Shown here: positions 9,358 to 16,649 of the stretch, in pieces
Numbering within the stretch: the stretch's first letter is position 1
Layout: each line of letters opens with the position of its first letter
Assembly (NCBI GenBank): GCA_029850515.1
Contig: JARCRW010000071.1
Location: 1 to 35,022, forward strand
DNA from: Nitrosotalea sp.
GTDB taxonomy: Archaea > Thermoproteota > Nitrososphaeria > Nitrososphaerales > Nitrosopumilaceae
Direction: 5' to 3'
DNA length: 35,022 nt
Program-made: the position numbers and the translations under genes
The notes under the pieces: generated by a model
What the model saw: the letters and a program-made list of their open reading frames with translations, nothing else
Databases searched by the model: none
What the model was told of the DNA's origin: nothing

Positions 9358-10441
9358 TCCTCAACAGTTTATCGTCTTTGCTGTCTGGAAATCCTTGTCC
9401 ATCTGTATTTCCTGTAAGTATGTACAGATAGTTATCAGGTCCTACTCCAACCTCACGAATTCTTCCTAGTCCATCTAATATGATCTTTTGTGATGTGACA
9501 TTACCGTTAGAAATAGGAAGCTGATACAAGGCATTGCCGCGAAGAGTAGCTAATATGAGGCTATTTTTGAAATCAAGATTTCCTGAACCATAGTATGCAA
9601 TTCCTGCAGGTTCTATGCCGATATCATAACATTTGAGAGCAGGTTGGTACTCCTTTGATCCAGAGCATTCTTGGTTTGGCCAGCCATAGTTTTTGTCTTT
9701 CTCGATAAGGTTTATTTCATCATTTTTTGTTGGTCCTTCTTCGGTCTCGTAAAGATTTCCTTGATCATCCCACGCAAGTCCCTGTGGGTTTCTGTGACCA
9801 AGTGAATAAACGGGTGAATTTGGATCAGGATTATCACTCGGGATAGAGCCATCATCATTTAATCTTAATATTTTTCCAGCAAGCGAGGTTATATCTTGGG
9901 CAGCATTTTGATCAGTTGCATCACCTGTACCTATGTAGAGTTTTTTGTCAGGGCCAAATTTGATTACGCCACCATCATCAAATTCCGCACCGGGAATTTT
10001 ATCAAGTATCACCTTTGCATCTACTATTTTGTCATTAGATTCTGTAATTCGTAGTACTTTATTCCATAGCTTGTCTCCCTCTTTGTATGTATAGTAAACA
10101 TACAAGAAATGGTTTTGTGCAAAATCTGGATGTGTTGTTACTCCGAGAAGACCTGCATCCGAAATGTCAGCAACCCGGAAATCAGCTACAGATTCGTTCA
10201 CAAGTATGCCATGGTCTACAACTCTTAGCCTTCCGACTTTTTCAGTAAAAAAGATTTTCCCATCGCCAAATGTTAATGCCCATGGATTTTGTAGATTTGT
10301 TGCAACAATTTGCACTGCATCATTTCCTGAAGAACTAGTATTTGGTTTTGGAATTACAATGGAACCTGATGGTGAAGTAATAATCAAGATGGAAGCTGCA
10401 ACTGCCGCAACTATTGCCAATATTCTAGTTTTTTTATCCAC
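9347..10441 (-). CDS. Secreted PQQ-dependent-type sugar (glucose/sorbosone) dehydrogenase family protein
   Basis: A 364-aa protein with an N-terminal hydrophobic signal or anchor (about residues 7-23) followed by a six-bladed beta-propeller of the glucose/sorbosone dehydrogenase family. Typical blade motifs are NLQNPWALTF, GLLGVTTHPDF, DDGGVIKFGPDKKLYIGTGD, LAGKILRLNDDGSIP, YSLGHRNPQGLAWD, ETEEGPTKNDEINLI and a C-terminal REVGVGPDNYLYILTGN. Characterised relatives oxidise aldose sugars with PQQ at the cell surface. Whether this organism has PQQ is unknown, so the substrate and cofactor are open. The GTG start has a TATA-like element at 10465-10472 on the minus strand. The gene overlaps and precedes the HMG-CoA reductase gene, with no obvious functional link. 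Confidence 0.88.
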   Translation of the reverse strand: MDKKTRILAIVAAVAASILIITSPSGSIVIPKPNTSSSGNDAVQIVATNLQNPWALTFGDGKIFFTEKVGRLRVVDHGILVNESVADFRVADISDAGLLGVTTHPDFAQNHFLYVYYTYKEGDKLWNKVLRITESNDKIVDAKVILDKIPGAEFDDGGVIKFGPDKKLYIGTGDATDQNAAQDITSLAGKILRLNDDGSIPSDNPDPNSPVYSLGHRNPQGLAWDDQGNLYETEEGPTKNDEINLIEKDKNYGWPNQECSGSKEYQPALKCYDIGIEPAGIAYYGSGNLDFKNSLILATLRGNALYQLPISNGNVTSQKIILDGLGRIREVGVGPDNYLYILTGNTDGQGFPDSKDDKLLRIVK

Positions 10442-10464
10442 GGTACAAAGACTTTAGAAATCCT

Positions 10465-10472
10465 ATTAATTA
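10465..10472 (-). promoter_or_regulatory. TATA-like element of the sugar dehydrogenase/HMGR transcript
   Basis: TAATTAAT on the minus strand, about 24-31 nt upstream of the GTG start at 10441. It lies in the same short intergenic region as the divergent tRNA promoter. Confidence 0.4.
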
Positions 10473-10491
10473 TTTCTAAATTCTTTTAAAG

Positions 10492-10500
10492 AGTATATAT
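10492..10500 (+). promoter_or_regulatory. TATA-like promoter of the initiator tRNA gene
   Basis: AGTATATAT, preceded by TTTTAAAG, ends 24 nt before the first base of the tRNA (10525). This is the expected position of an archaeal TATA box for transcription starting at or just before the mature 5' end. Confidence 0.5.
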
Positions 10501-10543
10501 CACCCTTGAGGCTTTTCTTCACTTAGCGGGGTGGGGAAGTCAG

Positions 10544-10556
10544 ACTAAGGGGCTAA
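10544..10556 (+). other. Probable 13-nt intron in the tRNA D-loop
   Basis: Excision of these 13 nt would join G18 (10543) to G19 (10557) and give the ordinary D-loop AGTCAGGTCA. The bases around the cuts can form a bulge-helix-bulge: central helix 10538-10541/10551-10554 (AGTC with GGCT, one G-U), three-base bulges 10542-10544 and 10555-10557, and cuts after the second base of each. The outer helix (10536-10537/10558-10559) and the inner helix (one pair, 10545/10550) are weak, so this would be a relaxed motif. Confidence 0.55.
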
Positions 10557-10576
10557 GTCATCCCGGCGGGCTCATA

Positions 10577-10593
10577 ATCAATACTGATGAGAT
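10577..10593 (+). other. 17-nt tRNA intron at position 37/38
   Basis: A canonical archaeal bulge-helix-bulge surrounds it. The outer helix is the anticodon stem. The central helix is CTCA (10571-10574) with TGAG (10588-10591). The three-base bulges are 10575-10577 and 10592-10594. The inner helix is TCA/TGA (10578-10580/10585-10587) around loop ATAC. Cutting after 10576 and 10593 leaves the loop CTCATAA. Confidence 0.92.
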
Positions 10594-10643
10594 ACCCGCA
10601 AGTCAGTAGTTCAAATCTACTCCCCGCTATCTTCAAGACAACT

Positions 10644-11969
10644 TTAATTTGCTTTAGTGAACCATCTTTTAGAATTATGAAATTCCATATTGGTGTTAAT
10701 TTTACCAGTTCTCTGCATGGGACGCGTAAGATGTCTATGTGCAGACACCACAGGTAGATAGAATTGTTTGTGGATTTGCCTTGGTATTTCTTGCCTTATT
10801 TTAGACGAACCAGTATTTCCACATTTTGAGCATTTGTATCCCTGATTTTTTCCCTTTGATTTCATACGCTTGTTGCATTTCATACAAATTGGATTTGTCA
10901 TAATCATATGTTTTTGAAGGTCAAGTACCTCAAGAAATTCTACATTAAGAACTTGTTTATGTTTTTTTGATGATTTTCTTATGCCTCCGCCAATTTTTAT
11001 CAGGTCTCCATCCATCAGCTTTTCTGCAACAATAGTAAGTCGGGTTGGTTTGTACACCGCGCATTTTACTGCGATTTCATTCTTAGATATGGAGAAAAAC
11101 ACATGTCCACCAGGAACTGTTTTAGGTTTTCCAGATACCTTTCCAATTACATAACCAGAAGAAAATGGTTTTAGATTTTTTACATCAAGTTCATTTTGCA
11201 GATGATCACCCGTACCTTGGTTTGAGCGGAACACCATATAACCACAGAATTTTTCTTTCGATTTTATAAGAGATGCACCTTTTATTACAGCATCAGGATC
11301 TTCTCCACGTACACCAAATAGCACTGGATCAGGACCATGTGGTGCAATCAGGATTCTATTCTTTGATTCATCAAAACTGTTGAATGTTTTAGGAAATGTT
11401 ATTTGTTGCATTTTTTGTACACTATCTTTGAGAATTTCTCTTTTTTTACCTAGATTTATTTTATTTCTGTATGAGATTAATTCAAAAGTATGATCTCTGA
11501 AATCATATCCTATTGCGCCTATTGCGCCTATCAGTCCCTGACCATTACCAAGATGATATGTTTCAAGTCCATTGTCTTGTATGAATTTTTTTACTTCTTT
11601 TCTGCTCACTAGACGATACAATGCCATCTTTCCAAATTTAGCAAAATCTTCTGGAATATTTTTGTGTTCATAAAAAACCAGTCCTGGGTTTGCACCATCT
11701 TCTACAGCAGAATACTTTTGAATATACTTGACGACATTTTTTTTAATCAACTGAGGTCTTGTAGTCTCGAGTTTTAATGCAACAGCACCATTTCCCCTAG
11801 TTTTCCATGGTACGTTTGGATTGAATCGAATTAAATATGGATAATCAAGAAACTTGACTTTTTCTTTTTTCAGATATTCTACCACTTTGTAAGCAAGAAA
11901 AGTGGTGCACATTCCTTTTCTGGAATCAGTGTCATCAAAGCCAATATGAAGAATAGATGTTTCTTTCAT
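10644..11969 (-). CDS. tiaS: tRNA(Ile2) 2-agmatinylcytidine synthetase
   Basis: Archaeal enzyme that attaches agmatine to C34 of tRNA-Ile2 (CAU) so that it reads AUA codons. It has 441 aa, about the usual length. It starts with the family signature HIGFDDTDSRKGMCTTFLA. An OB-fold-like region follows (GYVIGKVSGKPKTVPGGHVF, about 270-290). Near the C-terminus is a zinc ribbon with CMKCNKRM and CSKCG cysteine pairs. The ATG overlaps the stop of the small Lrp-like gene upstream (ATGA), so the two are almost certainly co-transcribed. It converges on the CAT-anticodon initiator tRNA, a tRNA that the enzyme must not modify. Confidence 0.96.
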   Translation of the reverse strand: MKETSILHIGFDDTDSRKGMCTTFLAYKVVEYLKKEKVKFLDYPYLIRFNPNVPWKTRGNGAVALKLETTRPQLIKKNVVKYIQKYSAVEDGANPGLVFYEHKNIPEDFAKFGKMALYRLVSRKEVKKFIQDNGLETYHLGNGQGLIGAIGAIGYDFRDHTFELISYRNKINLGKKREILKDSVQKMQQITFPKTFNSFDESKNRILIAPHGPDPVLFGVRGEDPDAVIKGASLIKSKEKFCGYMVFRSNQGTGDHLQNELDVKNLKPFSSGYVIGKVSGKPKTVPGGHVFFSISKNEIAVKCAVYKPTRLTIVAEKLMDGDLIKIGGGIRKSSKKHKQVLNVEFLEVLDLQKHMIMTNPICMKCNKRMKSKGKNQGYKCSKCGNTGSSKIRQEIPRQIHKQFYLPVVSAHRHLTRPMQRTGKINTNMEFHNSKRWFTKAN

Positions 11970-12196
11970 TCGATTACAGTCATAGTAAGAGTTGCACGCA
12001 CATTTTTGAGTTGCCTTATGTTGTTTGAGATAGTTTTCTTTAGGGTTTCATTGTCTGGCGCTTCTACCTTTACCACCAGATCGTACGCGCCATACAGGAC
12101 ATAGGTATATTTCACACTTTCCATATTTTTTAGCTGGTTTAGCAGTTCATTTTCTGCTCCCAATTCTGCATTTATGAGTACAAAGGCAATTGGCAT
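11966..12196 (-). CDS. Stand-alone Lrp/AsnC ligand-binding (RAM) domain protein
   Basis: A 76-aa protein matching the C-terminal effector-binding/oligomerisation domain of Lrp/AsnC regulators, without a helix-turn-helix. The sequence reads MPIAFVLINAELGAENELL...VKYTYVLYGAYDLVVKVEA...LKNVRATLTMTVIE, with the characteristic GAYDLVVKV turn that binds amino acids in full-length relatives. I placed the start at the ATG at 12196. The reading frame is open further upstream, but that part overlaps dph2 on the other strand and looks non-coding. It overlaps tiaS by 4 nt. Such domains may act as amino-acid sensors or as partners of full-length Lrp proteins. The ligand and any link to tRNA modification are unknown. 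Confidence 0.85.
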   Translation of the reverse strand: MPIAFVLINAELGAENELLNQLKNMESVKYTYVLYGAYDLVVKVEAPDNETLKKTISNNIRQLKNVRATLTMTVIE

Positions 12197-12248
12197 TAGT
12201 TTGGTCTTTAAAATGTGTGATATTAAATATTGTGGCCGGTTCGTTTGA

Positions 12249-12257
12249 TTTAAATTA
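12249..12257 (+). promoter_or_regulatory. TATA-like promoter of dph2
   Basis: TTTAAATTA lies 23-31 nt upstream of the TTG start of dph2 and supports that start as leaderless. The divergent Lrp-domain gene has its own AT-rich elements in the same 83-nt gap. Confidence 0.45.
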
Positions 12258-12279
12258 AAAAAACAATTGTCAATAGAGA

Positions 12280-13275
12280 TTGATAGTAATAGACGAGAAA
12301 AAGATTTTTGAGGAGATAGAAAAAAGAAAACCTGTTTCAGTGGCGTTAAACGGGCCTGATGGAATAATACCAAAGATCCAGGAGACAGCTTCAAGAATAA
12401 TGGCGAGGTCAGGAATTCCGGCATACGTACTGGCAGACAGTTGTTTTGGAACCTGTGATCTTAACTCAAATGGTGCCAAAGTATTGGGGGCAGAGATTCT
12501 GTTTCATATAGGACATACCATCAACTCAACGAGTTTTGGCGACAACATAATTCTCATAGATGCCTTTGATGACATGTCATTTGAAAACATTGCAAGAAAA
12601 TGTGCAACAGAGATGAAGGAAAAAACAGTCTCTCTTGTTACAGATAGTCAACACCTCCATGAAATTGATAAGGTGAAGAAGATATTTGAAGAAAATGGGA
12701 TTACAGTAAAAATTGGAAAAGGTAAGGGGCAACTAAATGACGGACAGGTGTTTGGATGTGAGTTTTATCCAGTTGCTGAGACCAAGAATGTGGTTGAGGC
12801 AAATGTGTTTCTGGGACAGAGTAATTTTCATGCAGCAGGAGTTGCCTTGTCTACCAACCTACCAACATATGTGCTTGATCCATACTTCAATGAAGTCAGG
12901 GAGGTTACAGAATTTGCAAGAAAATTGCAGAGAAAAGCAATATTGACAGTTTACAAGGCTGCAGAAGCAGAAACATTTGGAATAATTATCGGATTGAAAG
13001 AAGGCCAATTTTCAAAAGTTACTGCACTCAAGTTCAAAAAGGAGTTGGAAAACATTGGAAAGAAAGTCCAACTCTTTGCCATAACAGATATTTCAGATGA
13101 CAAATTACGCAACCTCAAGGGAATTGATGCCTTTATCCAGGTTGCATGTCCAAGAATATCAACCGACAATCATTTTCACAAGCCGGTCTTGTCTACTCCT
13201 CAGGCAAATGCTTTACTGAAGATATTAAGAAAAGAGAACATGGAAGGATTCTTGGAAATCCCGCACTGGCTATAA
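12280..13275 (+). CDS. dph2: Diphthamide biosynthesis radical enzyme Dph2
   Basis: Transfers the 3-amino-3-carboxypropyl group from SAM to the conserved histidine of elongation factor 2, the first step of diphthamide synthesis. It uses a [4Fe-4S] cluster held by three widely spaced cysteines. Candidates are Cys in DSCFGTCDLN (about residue 60), FGCEFYPV in the middle, and QVACPRIST near residue 290. The 331-aa length and the three-domain layout match the archaeal homodimeric enzyme. The start is TTG, supported by the TATA-like box at 12249-12257. csl4 and pheA follow on the same strand. Confidence 0.94.
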   Translation: MIVIDEKKIFEEIEKRKPVSVALNGPDGIIPKIQETASRIMARSGIPAYVLADSCFGTCDLNSNGAKVLGAEILFHIGHTINSTSFGDNIILIDAFDDMSFENIARKCATEMKEKTVSLVTDSQHLHEIDKVKKIFEENGITVKIGKGKGQLNDGQVFGCEFYPVAETKNVVEANVFLGQSNFHAAGVALSTNLPTYVLDPYFNEVREVTEFARKLQRKAILTVYKAAEAETFGIIIGLKEGQFSKVTALKFKKELENIGKKVQLFAITDISDDKLRNLKGIDAFIQVACPRISTDNHFHKPVLSTPQANALLKILRKENMEGFLEIPHWL

Positions 13276-13308
13276 ACAATTATAATCATCAAATTGCAAA
13301 TCAAGGCA

Positions 13309-13863
13309 TTGTCTCAGAAACCAACCCTTCCAGGGGATAAAATTGCAATAATTGAAGAATTTGAGATGGGTAACAATACCTTCGATGATGGTCAGTCAAT
13401 AAGATCATTAGTAATAGGTACCCCAGAATTTGATAAGGTAAACCGCATAGCAAAAATCAATGAGATGCGAAAACCATCAGTTGCTAAAACAAACGATGTG
13501 ATAACAGGAAATATTTCAGCATTGATGAATAACATGTTTGCCATAAACATTTTGTACATAAATGGAAAACCTACACATTCAGGTCTAGAATGCATCTGTC
13601 AAGCAAAAGGAGCAAAGAAGAGAATTCTTGTAAGAGTGGGTGACATAGTATCTGCAAAAATAATCAATCTCCTCAATGGTGTTGTACATGCAACAATTAG
13701 TGAACCTGAACTTGGAGTTTTATTTACCCAGTGTAACAAATGTGGAGGTAAAGTTGTTTCAATGGGCAGTAACATAAAGTGCGTAGATTGTGGATACATA
13801 GAAGAGAGAAAGCTGTCAACCAGATTTGGAAACAGCGATTTTATAAAATTCAATTCCAACTAA
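13309..13863 (+). CDS. Exosome RNA-binding subunit Csl4
   Basis: Cap subunit of the archaeal RNA exosome, which helps recruit substrates to the Rrp41-Rrp42 ring. The order is an N-terminal domain (LPGDKIAIIEEFEMGNNTFDDG), an S1 RNA-binding domain (about residues 55-135, ending RVGDIVSAKIINLL...) and a C-terminal zinc ribbon (CNKCGGKV...IKCVDCGYIEER). I chose the TTG at 13309, giving MSQKPTLPGDKIA. The TATA-like TTATAATCA at 13280-13288 lies 21-29 nt upstream of it. An in-frame TTG at 13294 would add five residues. It lies between dph2 and pheA, 4 nt before the latter. Confidence 0.92.
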   Translation: MSQKPTLPGDKIAIIEEFEMGNNTFDDGQSIRSLVIGTPEFDKVNRIAKINEMRKPSVAKTNDVITGNISALMNNMFAINILYINGKPTHSGLECICQAKGAKKRILVRVGDIVSAKIINLLNGVVHATISEPELGVLFTQCNKCGGKVVSMGSNIKCVDCGYIEERKLSTRFGNSDFIKFNSN

Positions 13864-13867
13864 GAAT

Positions 13868-14683
13868 ATGTTAAAAGTAGCATTCCAAGGAGAGCCAGGA
13901 GCATACAGTCAAGCTGCTGCAATTAGTTTTTTCAAAGAATCAATAGAGACAATGCCACATCCTACATTTTATGAGGCGTTGGATTCTACAGAAAATGGAA
14001 GATCTGATTATACTATACTTCCTGTAGAAAATTCATTGGAGGGGAGCGTGGGTGAAAGCTATGATTTACTACTTACCACCAAGCTTAGTGTTGTAGACGA
14101 GACATATCATAGAATATCTCATTGTCTTATTGGTTTACAGAGTTTGGGAAAAATTGACACGGTGTATTCCCACCCACAGGCACTTGGTCAGTGTAGGAAA
14201 TTCATTCAAGAGAATCACTTGAAGCCTATACCAACTTACGATACTGCTGGTAGTGTAAAGATCCTTCTAGAACTCAACAAGAACAACATTGCCTGCATTG
14301 CCAGCAGAAAGGCAGCTGAGATATACAATGTTCCAATAATAAGAGAGGGAATAGAAGACAACCCAAATAACTATACTAGATTTCTCATCTTGGCCAACAA
14401 GAAAAAAGAGAGAACATCCAAAGACAAGACATCAATAATTTTTGCAATAAGACACATCCCAGGCGCACTCTATAACATTCTTGAGAAATTCAACACAAGT
14501 AACATCAATTTAACAAAGATTGAATCGCGTCCCACAAAAAGTACTCCGTGGGAATACAATTTTTACGTGGATTTTGAGGGCCATCAAGATGATAGAAATA
14601 TACAAAATACTCTTGAGAAGATAAAGGCAAACACAACATTTCTCAAGATATTAGGTTCCTACCCACGAGCTGAACTAGTCTAG
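13868..14683 (+). CDS. pheA: Prephenate dehydratase
   Basis: Converts prephenate to phenylpyruvate for phenylalanine synthesis. It has 271 aa and is monofunctional, with no chorismate mutase domain. The catalytic part (about 1-180) starts VAFQGEPGAYSQAAA and contains ILPVENSLEGSVGE, a GQCRKFI block, and NPNNYTRFLIL with the key Thr-Arg-Phe. A C-terminal ACT domain follows, with GALYNILEKF and ESRPTKSTPWEY, the phenylalanine-binding signature in characterised enzymes. Feedback inhibition by Phe is therefore likely. It begins 4 nt after csl4. Its 3' end overlaps the convergent membrane-protein gene by 4 nt. Confidence 0.96.
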   Translation: MLKVAFQGEPGAYSQAAAISFFKESIETMPHPTFYEALDSTENGRSDYTILPVENSLEGSVGESYDLLLTTKLSVVDETYHRISHCLIGLQSLGKIDTVYSHPQALGQCRKFIQENHLKPIPTYDTAGSVKILLELNKNNIACIASRKAAEIYNVPIIREGIEDNPNNYTRFLILANKKKERTSKDKTSIIFAIRHIPGALYNILEKFNTSNINLTKIESRPTKSTPWEYNFYVDFEGHQDDRNIQNTLEKIKANTTFLKILGSYPRAELV

Positions 14684-15144
14684 AACCCTTTTGGTTTTCT
14701 AATTGAAAACACTGCGCTTATGCCAATTATTAGAATTCCAGATGATATGACTAGTAGGTGTGATGTGAATATTAACGGATTTGTAACCGCTTCTAGTTTT
14801 CCAGTTACATGAAGCACTGAACCTCCAGTGTTTGTTATGTTTATGAAATGTTGTCCATTCTCAAGACTGTACCAATCCAAACTTACTTCCTTTTGGAAAT
14901 CTTTGTCGATTTGCAGACCTGTACTAGGTGTCTTCATATGTATGTGAAATGAATTTCCAGTAACATTAAGAAGTTCATGATAATGTTTTTCTGCATCAAA
15001 CTGAAAGACATCGTTTTTGCCAACATCTACAACATCAGTGACATCATGTACATTAGTCATAATTGACTGTAACATGAAAAAGGTACCCAGTACAACAGCT
15101 ATCAGACCTATTCCAATTCCAGCTACAGATTTTTTTGTAAGCAT
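14680..15144 (-). CDS. Unrecognised two-TM protein, 154 aa
   Basis: Not recognised. There is a TM segment at about residues 8-27 and a second at about 128-146, followed by the basic tail RKPKGF. The roughly 100-residue loop between them is predicted outside and beta-rich, with NVTGNSFHIHMKTPSTGLQ and GQHFINITNTGGSVLHVTGKLE. This layout recurs in archaeal envelope proteins of unknown role. The ATG start has a strong TATA-like box at 15163-15174. The gene follows guaB by 35 nt but probably has its own promoter. It overlaps the pheA stop by 4 nt on the opposite strand. Confidence 0.8.
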   Translation of the reverse strand: MLTKKSVAGIGIGLIAVVLGTFFMLQSIMTNVHDVTDVVDVGKNDVFQFDAEKHYHELLNVTGNSFHIHMKTPSTGLQIDKDFQKEVSLDWYSLENGQHFINITNTGGSVLHVTGKLEAVTNPLIFTSHLLVISSGILIIGISAVFSIRKPKGF

Positions 15145-15162
15145 TATGAAAAATTATTCGTG

Positions 15163-15174
15163 ATTATATTTAAA
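15163..15174 (-). promoter_or_regulatory. TATA-like promoter of the 154-aa membrane protein gene
   Basis: TTTAAATATAAT on the minus strand, 19-30 nt upstream of the ATG at 15144, a near-ideal archaeal TATA box and spacing for a leaderless transcript. Confidence 0.5.
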
Positions 15175-15179
15175 GTAAA

Positions 15180-16619
15180 TCACATCAATTCGACATCATG
15201 TGGTTGACTTTCTGCATATCCTGCAGTTGACATTTTTATAAATTCTGCATTTTGTTGCATTTGTGAAATATTATTTGCACCACAATAGCTCAAACCTGAA
15301 CGAATTCCTCCAGTTAGTTGTTTTATGATATCAGTTACACTTCCCTTGTATGGAACCATTGCCTCAACACCCTCTGCAACATAATCGTTGAGATCTTCTA
15401 CCATCGAAGCGTTGCTAGTTTCTTTATTTTTTCTTCCAAGAGCTGCATAAAATGATGCCATTCCCCTGTAAATCTTGTATCTCTTGCCATTTTTCATCAT
15501 AAATGAACCTGGGCTTTCGTCTGTTCCACCCAACAAGCTTCCAACCATTACAGTAGACGCTCCTGCAGCAAGTGCTTTGGTAGCATCACCTGATGTTCTT
15601 ACACCGCCATCAGATATTATTGGAATATCATATTTTTTACCAACTTGTGCACAGTCCATTACAGCAGTAAGTTGTGGCACTCCAGAACCAGTGATTACTC
15701 TAGTGATGCATATGGAACCAGAACCCACTCCTACCTTTACTGCATCCACTCCAGCTTTGATTAGATCTTCTGTTCCTTGAGCAGTAGCCACATTTCCTGC
15801 AATCAATTCACAGTTTGGAAATGCTTTTTTTATCAACCGAACTGTATTGAGTGCGTTTTCACTATGACCATGTGCAATGTCTACTACTATAACATCTGCA
15901 CCTGCATCTAACAATGCTTCAGTTCTTTCCATAAAATCACCTTTTACACCAACTGCTGCACCAACTAGTGGCCTTCCCTTTTTGTCTTTTGATGCTTGTG
16001 GATAATTACCAGAATTTATAATGTCTTTACTAGTGATCAAGCCTTTGACATGTCCCCTTTCATCTAAAAGTGGTAATTTTTCAATGCAATTTTTTCTCAG
16101 TATGTCCTTGGCTTGAACTATATCTATTCCAAATTGTGCAGTAATAACATCATTTGTCATGACTTCGGTGACCTTTTTACTTTCATCTTTAGGTTCTAAC
16201 ATTACAATATCTCGCCTTGTCAATATTCCAGCTAATTGGCCCTGACTATCTGTCACAAGCAACCCCGAAGCTCCTTTTTCCCTCATGGACTCAATAGCTT
16301 CACGCACCGTCTGATCTGGATGTATAGTATATGGATTTTCAATTATTATGCTACCTGAACGTTTAGTCTTGAGCACTTCATTTACCTGTTCGGAGATGGT
16401 AAGAAATCTGTGTATGATTCCAATTCCTCCCTCTCTTGCTATTGCCACTGCCATGGCAGATTCAGTGACAGTGTCCATGTTTGCACTAATGATTGGGATG
16501 TTAAGAGATATATTTTTGGAAAGTTTTGTTTGTAAATTTGTCTGAGATCTAGTAACTATACCAGATCGTTTGGGAACAAGGAGTACATCGTCAAATGTTA
16601 GTCCTTCCCGTATTTCCAA
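15180..16619 (-). CDS. guaB: Inosine-5'-monophosphate dehydrogenase
   Basis: Oxidises IMP to XMP with NAD, the committed step to guanine nucleotides. It has 479 aa. The order is catalytic barrel start (REGLTFDDVLLVPKRSG), a pair of CBS domains (about 90-205), then the rest of the barrel. The latter carries IAGNVATAQGT, the active-site Cys loop GVGSGSICITRVITGSG, ISDGGVRTSGD, the flap YRGMASFYAALGR and a C-terminal GGIRSGLSYCGA. All catalytic elements are present. The start is TTG, with AAGAAGGT a few bases upstream as a possible ribosome-binding site. guaA, the next step, is encoded about 2 kb away on the other strand. Confidence 0.97.
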   Translation of the reverse strand: MEIREGLTFDDVLLVPKRSGIVTRSQTNLQTKLSKNISLNIPIISANMDTVTESAMAVAIAREGGIGIIHRFLTISEQVNEVLKTKRSGSIIIENPYTIHPDQTVREAIESMREKGASGLLVTDSQGQLAGILTRRDIVMLEPKDESKKVTEVMTNDVITAQFGIDIVQAKDILRKNCIEKLPLLDERGHVKGLITSKDIINSGNYPQASKDKKGRPLVGAAVGVKGDFMERTEALLDAGADVIVVDIAHGHSENALNTVRLIKKAFPNCELIAGNVATAQGTEDLIKAGVDAVKVGVGSGSICITRVITGSGVPQLTAVMDCAQVGKKYDIPIISDGGVRTSGDATKALAAGASTVMVGSLLGGTDESPGSFMMKNGKRYKIYRGMASFYAALGRKNKETSNASMVEDLNDYVAEGVEAMVPYKGSVTDIIKQLTGGIRSGLSYCGANNISQMQQNAEFIKMSTAGYAESQPHDVELM

Positions 16620-16649
16620 CTAAACCTTCTTGATTAGAATGAAAATCTG

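Larger units (their letters stand above)
10525..10629 (+). tRNA. Initiator tRNA-Met (CAT) with one clear and one probable intron
   Basis: The acceptor stem AGCGGGG/CCCCGCT is perfect, with discriminator A at 10629 and no encoded CCA. The D-stem is 10534-10537/10561-10564, the anticodon stem GCGGG/CCCGC is 10566-10570/10595-10599, the variable loop is 10600-10604, and the T-arm AGTAG-TTCAAAT-CTACT is 10605-10621. The anticodon CAT is at 10573-10575. The A1-U72 pair and the three G-C pairs at the base of the anticodon stem mark it as initiator rather than elongator or Ile2. The anticodon loop carries a 17-nt intron. The D-loop is 23 nt long; removing a predicted 13-nt intron leaves a normal 10-nt loop and a 75-nt mature tRNA. 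It is convergent with tiaS, whose stop lies 15 nt away. Confidence 0.93.

Noticed and set aside
10577-10593. Box C-like TGATGA (10585-10590) suggesting a C/D RNA in the tRNA intron
   Set aside because: The intron is only 17 nt, with no D box or guide; the motif is explained by the splice-site helix.
10525-10629. tRNA-Ile2 (CAU), the substrate of the neighbouring TiaS
   Set aside because: The A1-U72 pair and the three consecutive G-C pairs in the anticodon stem are initiator features.
11966-12424. Longer minus-strand frame (152 aa) for the Lrp-domain gene
   Set aside because: The extra N-terminal residues do not resemble the family and run through the start of dph2 on the other strand. The ATG at 12196 gives a clean domain.
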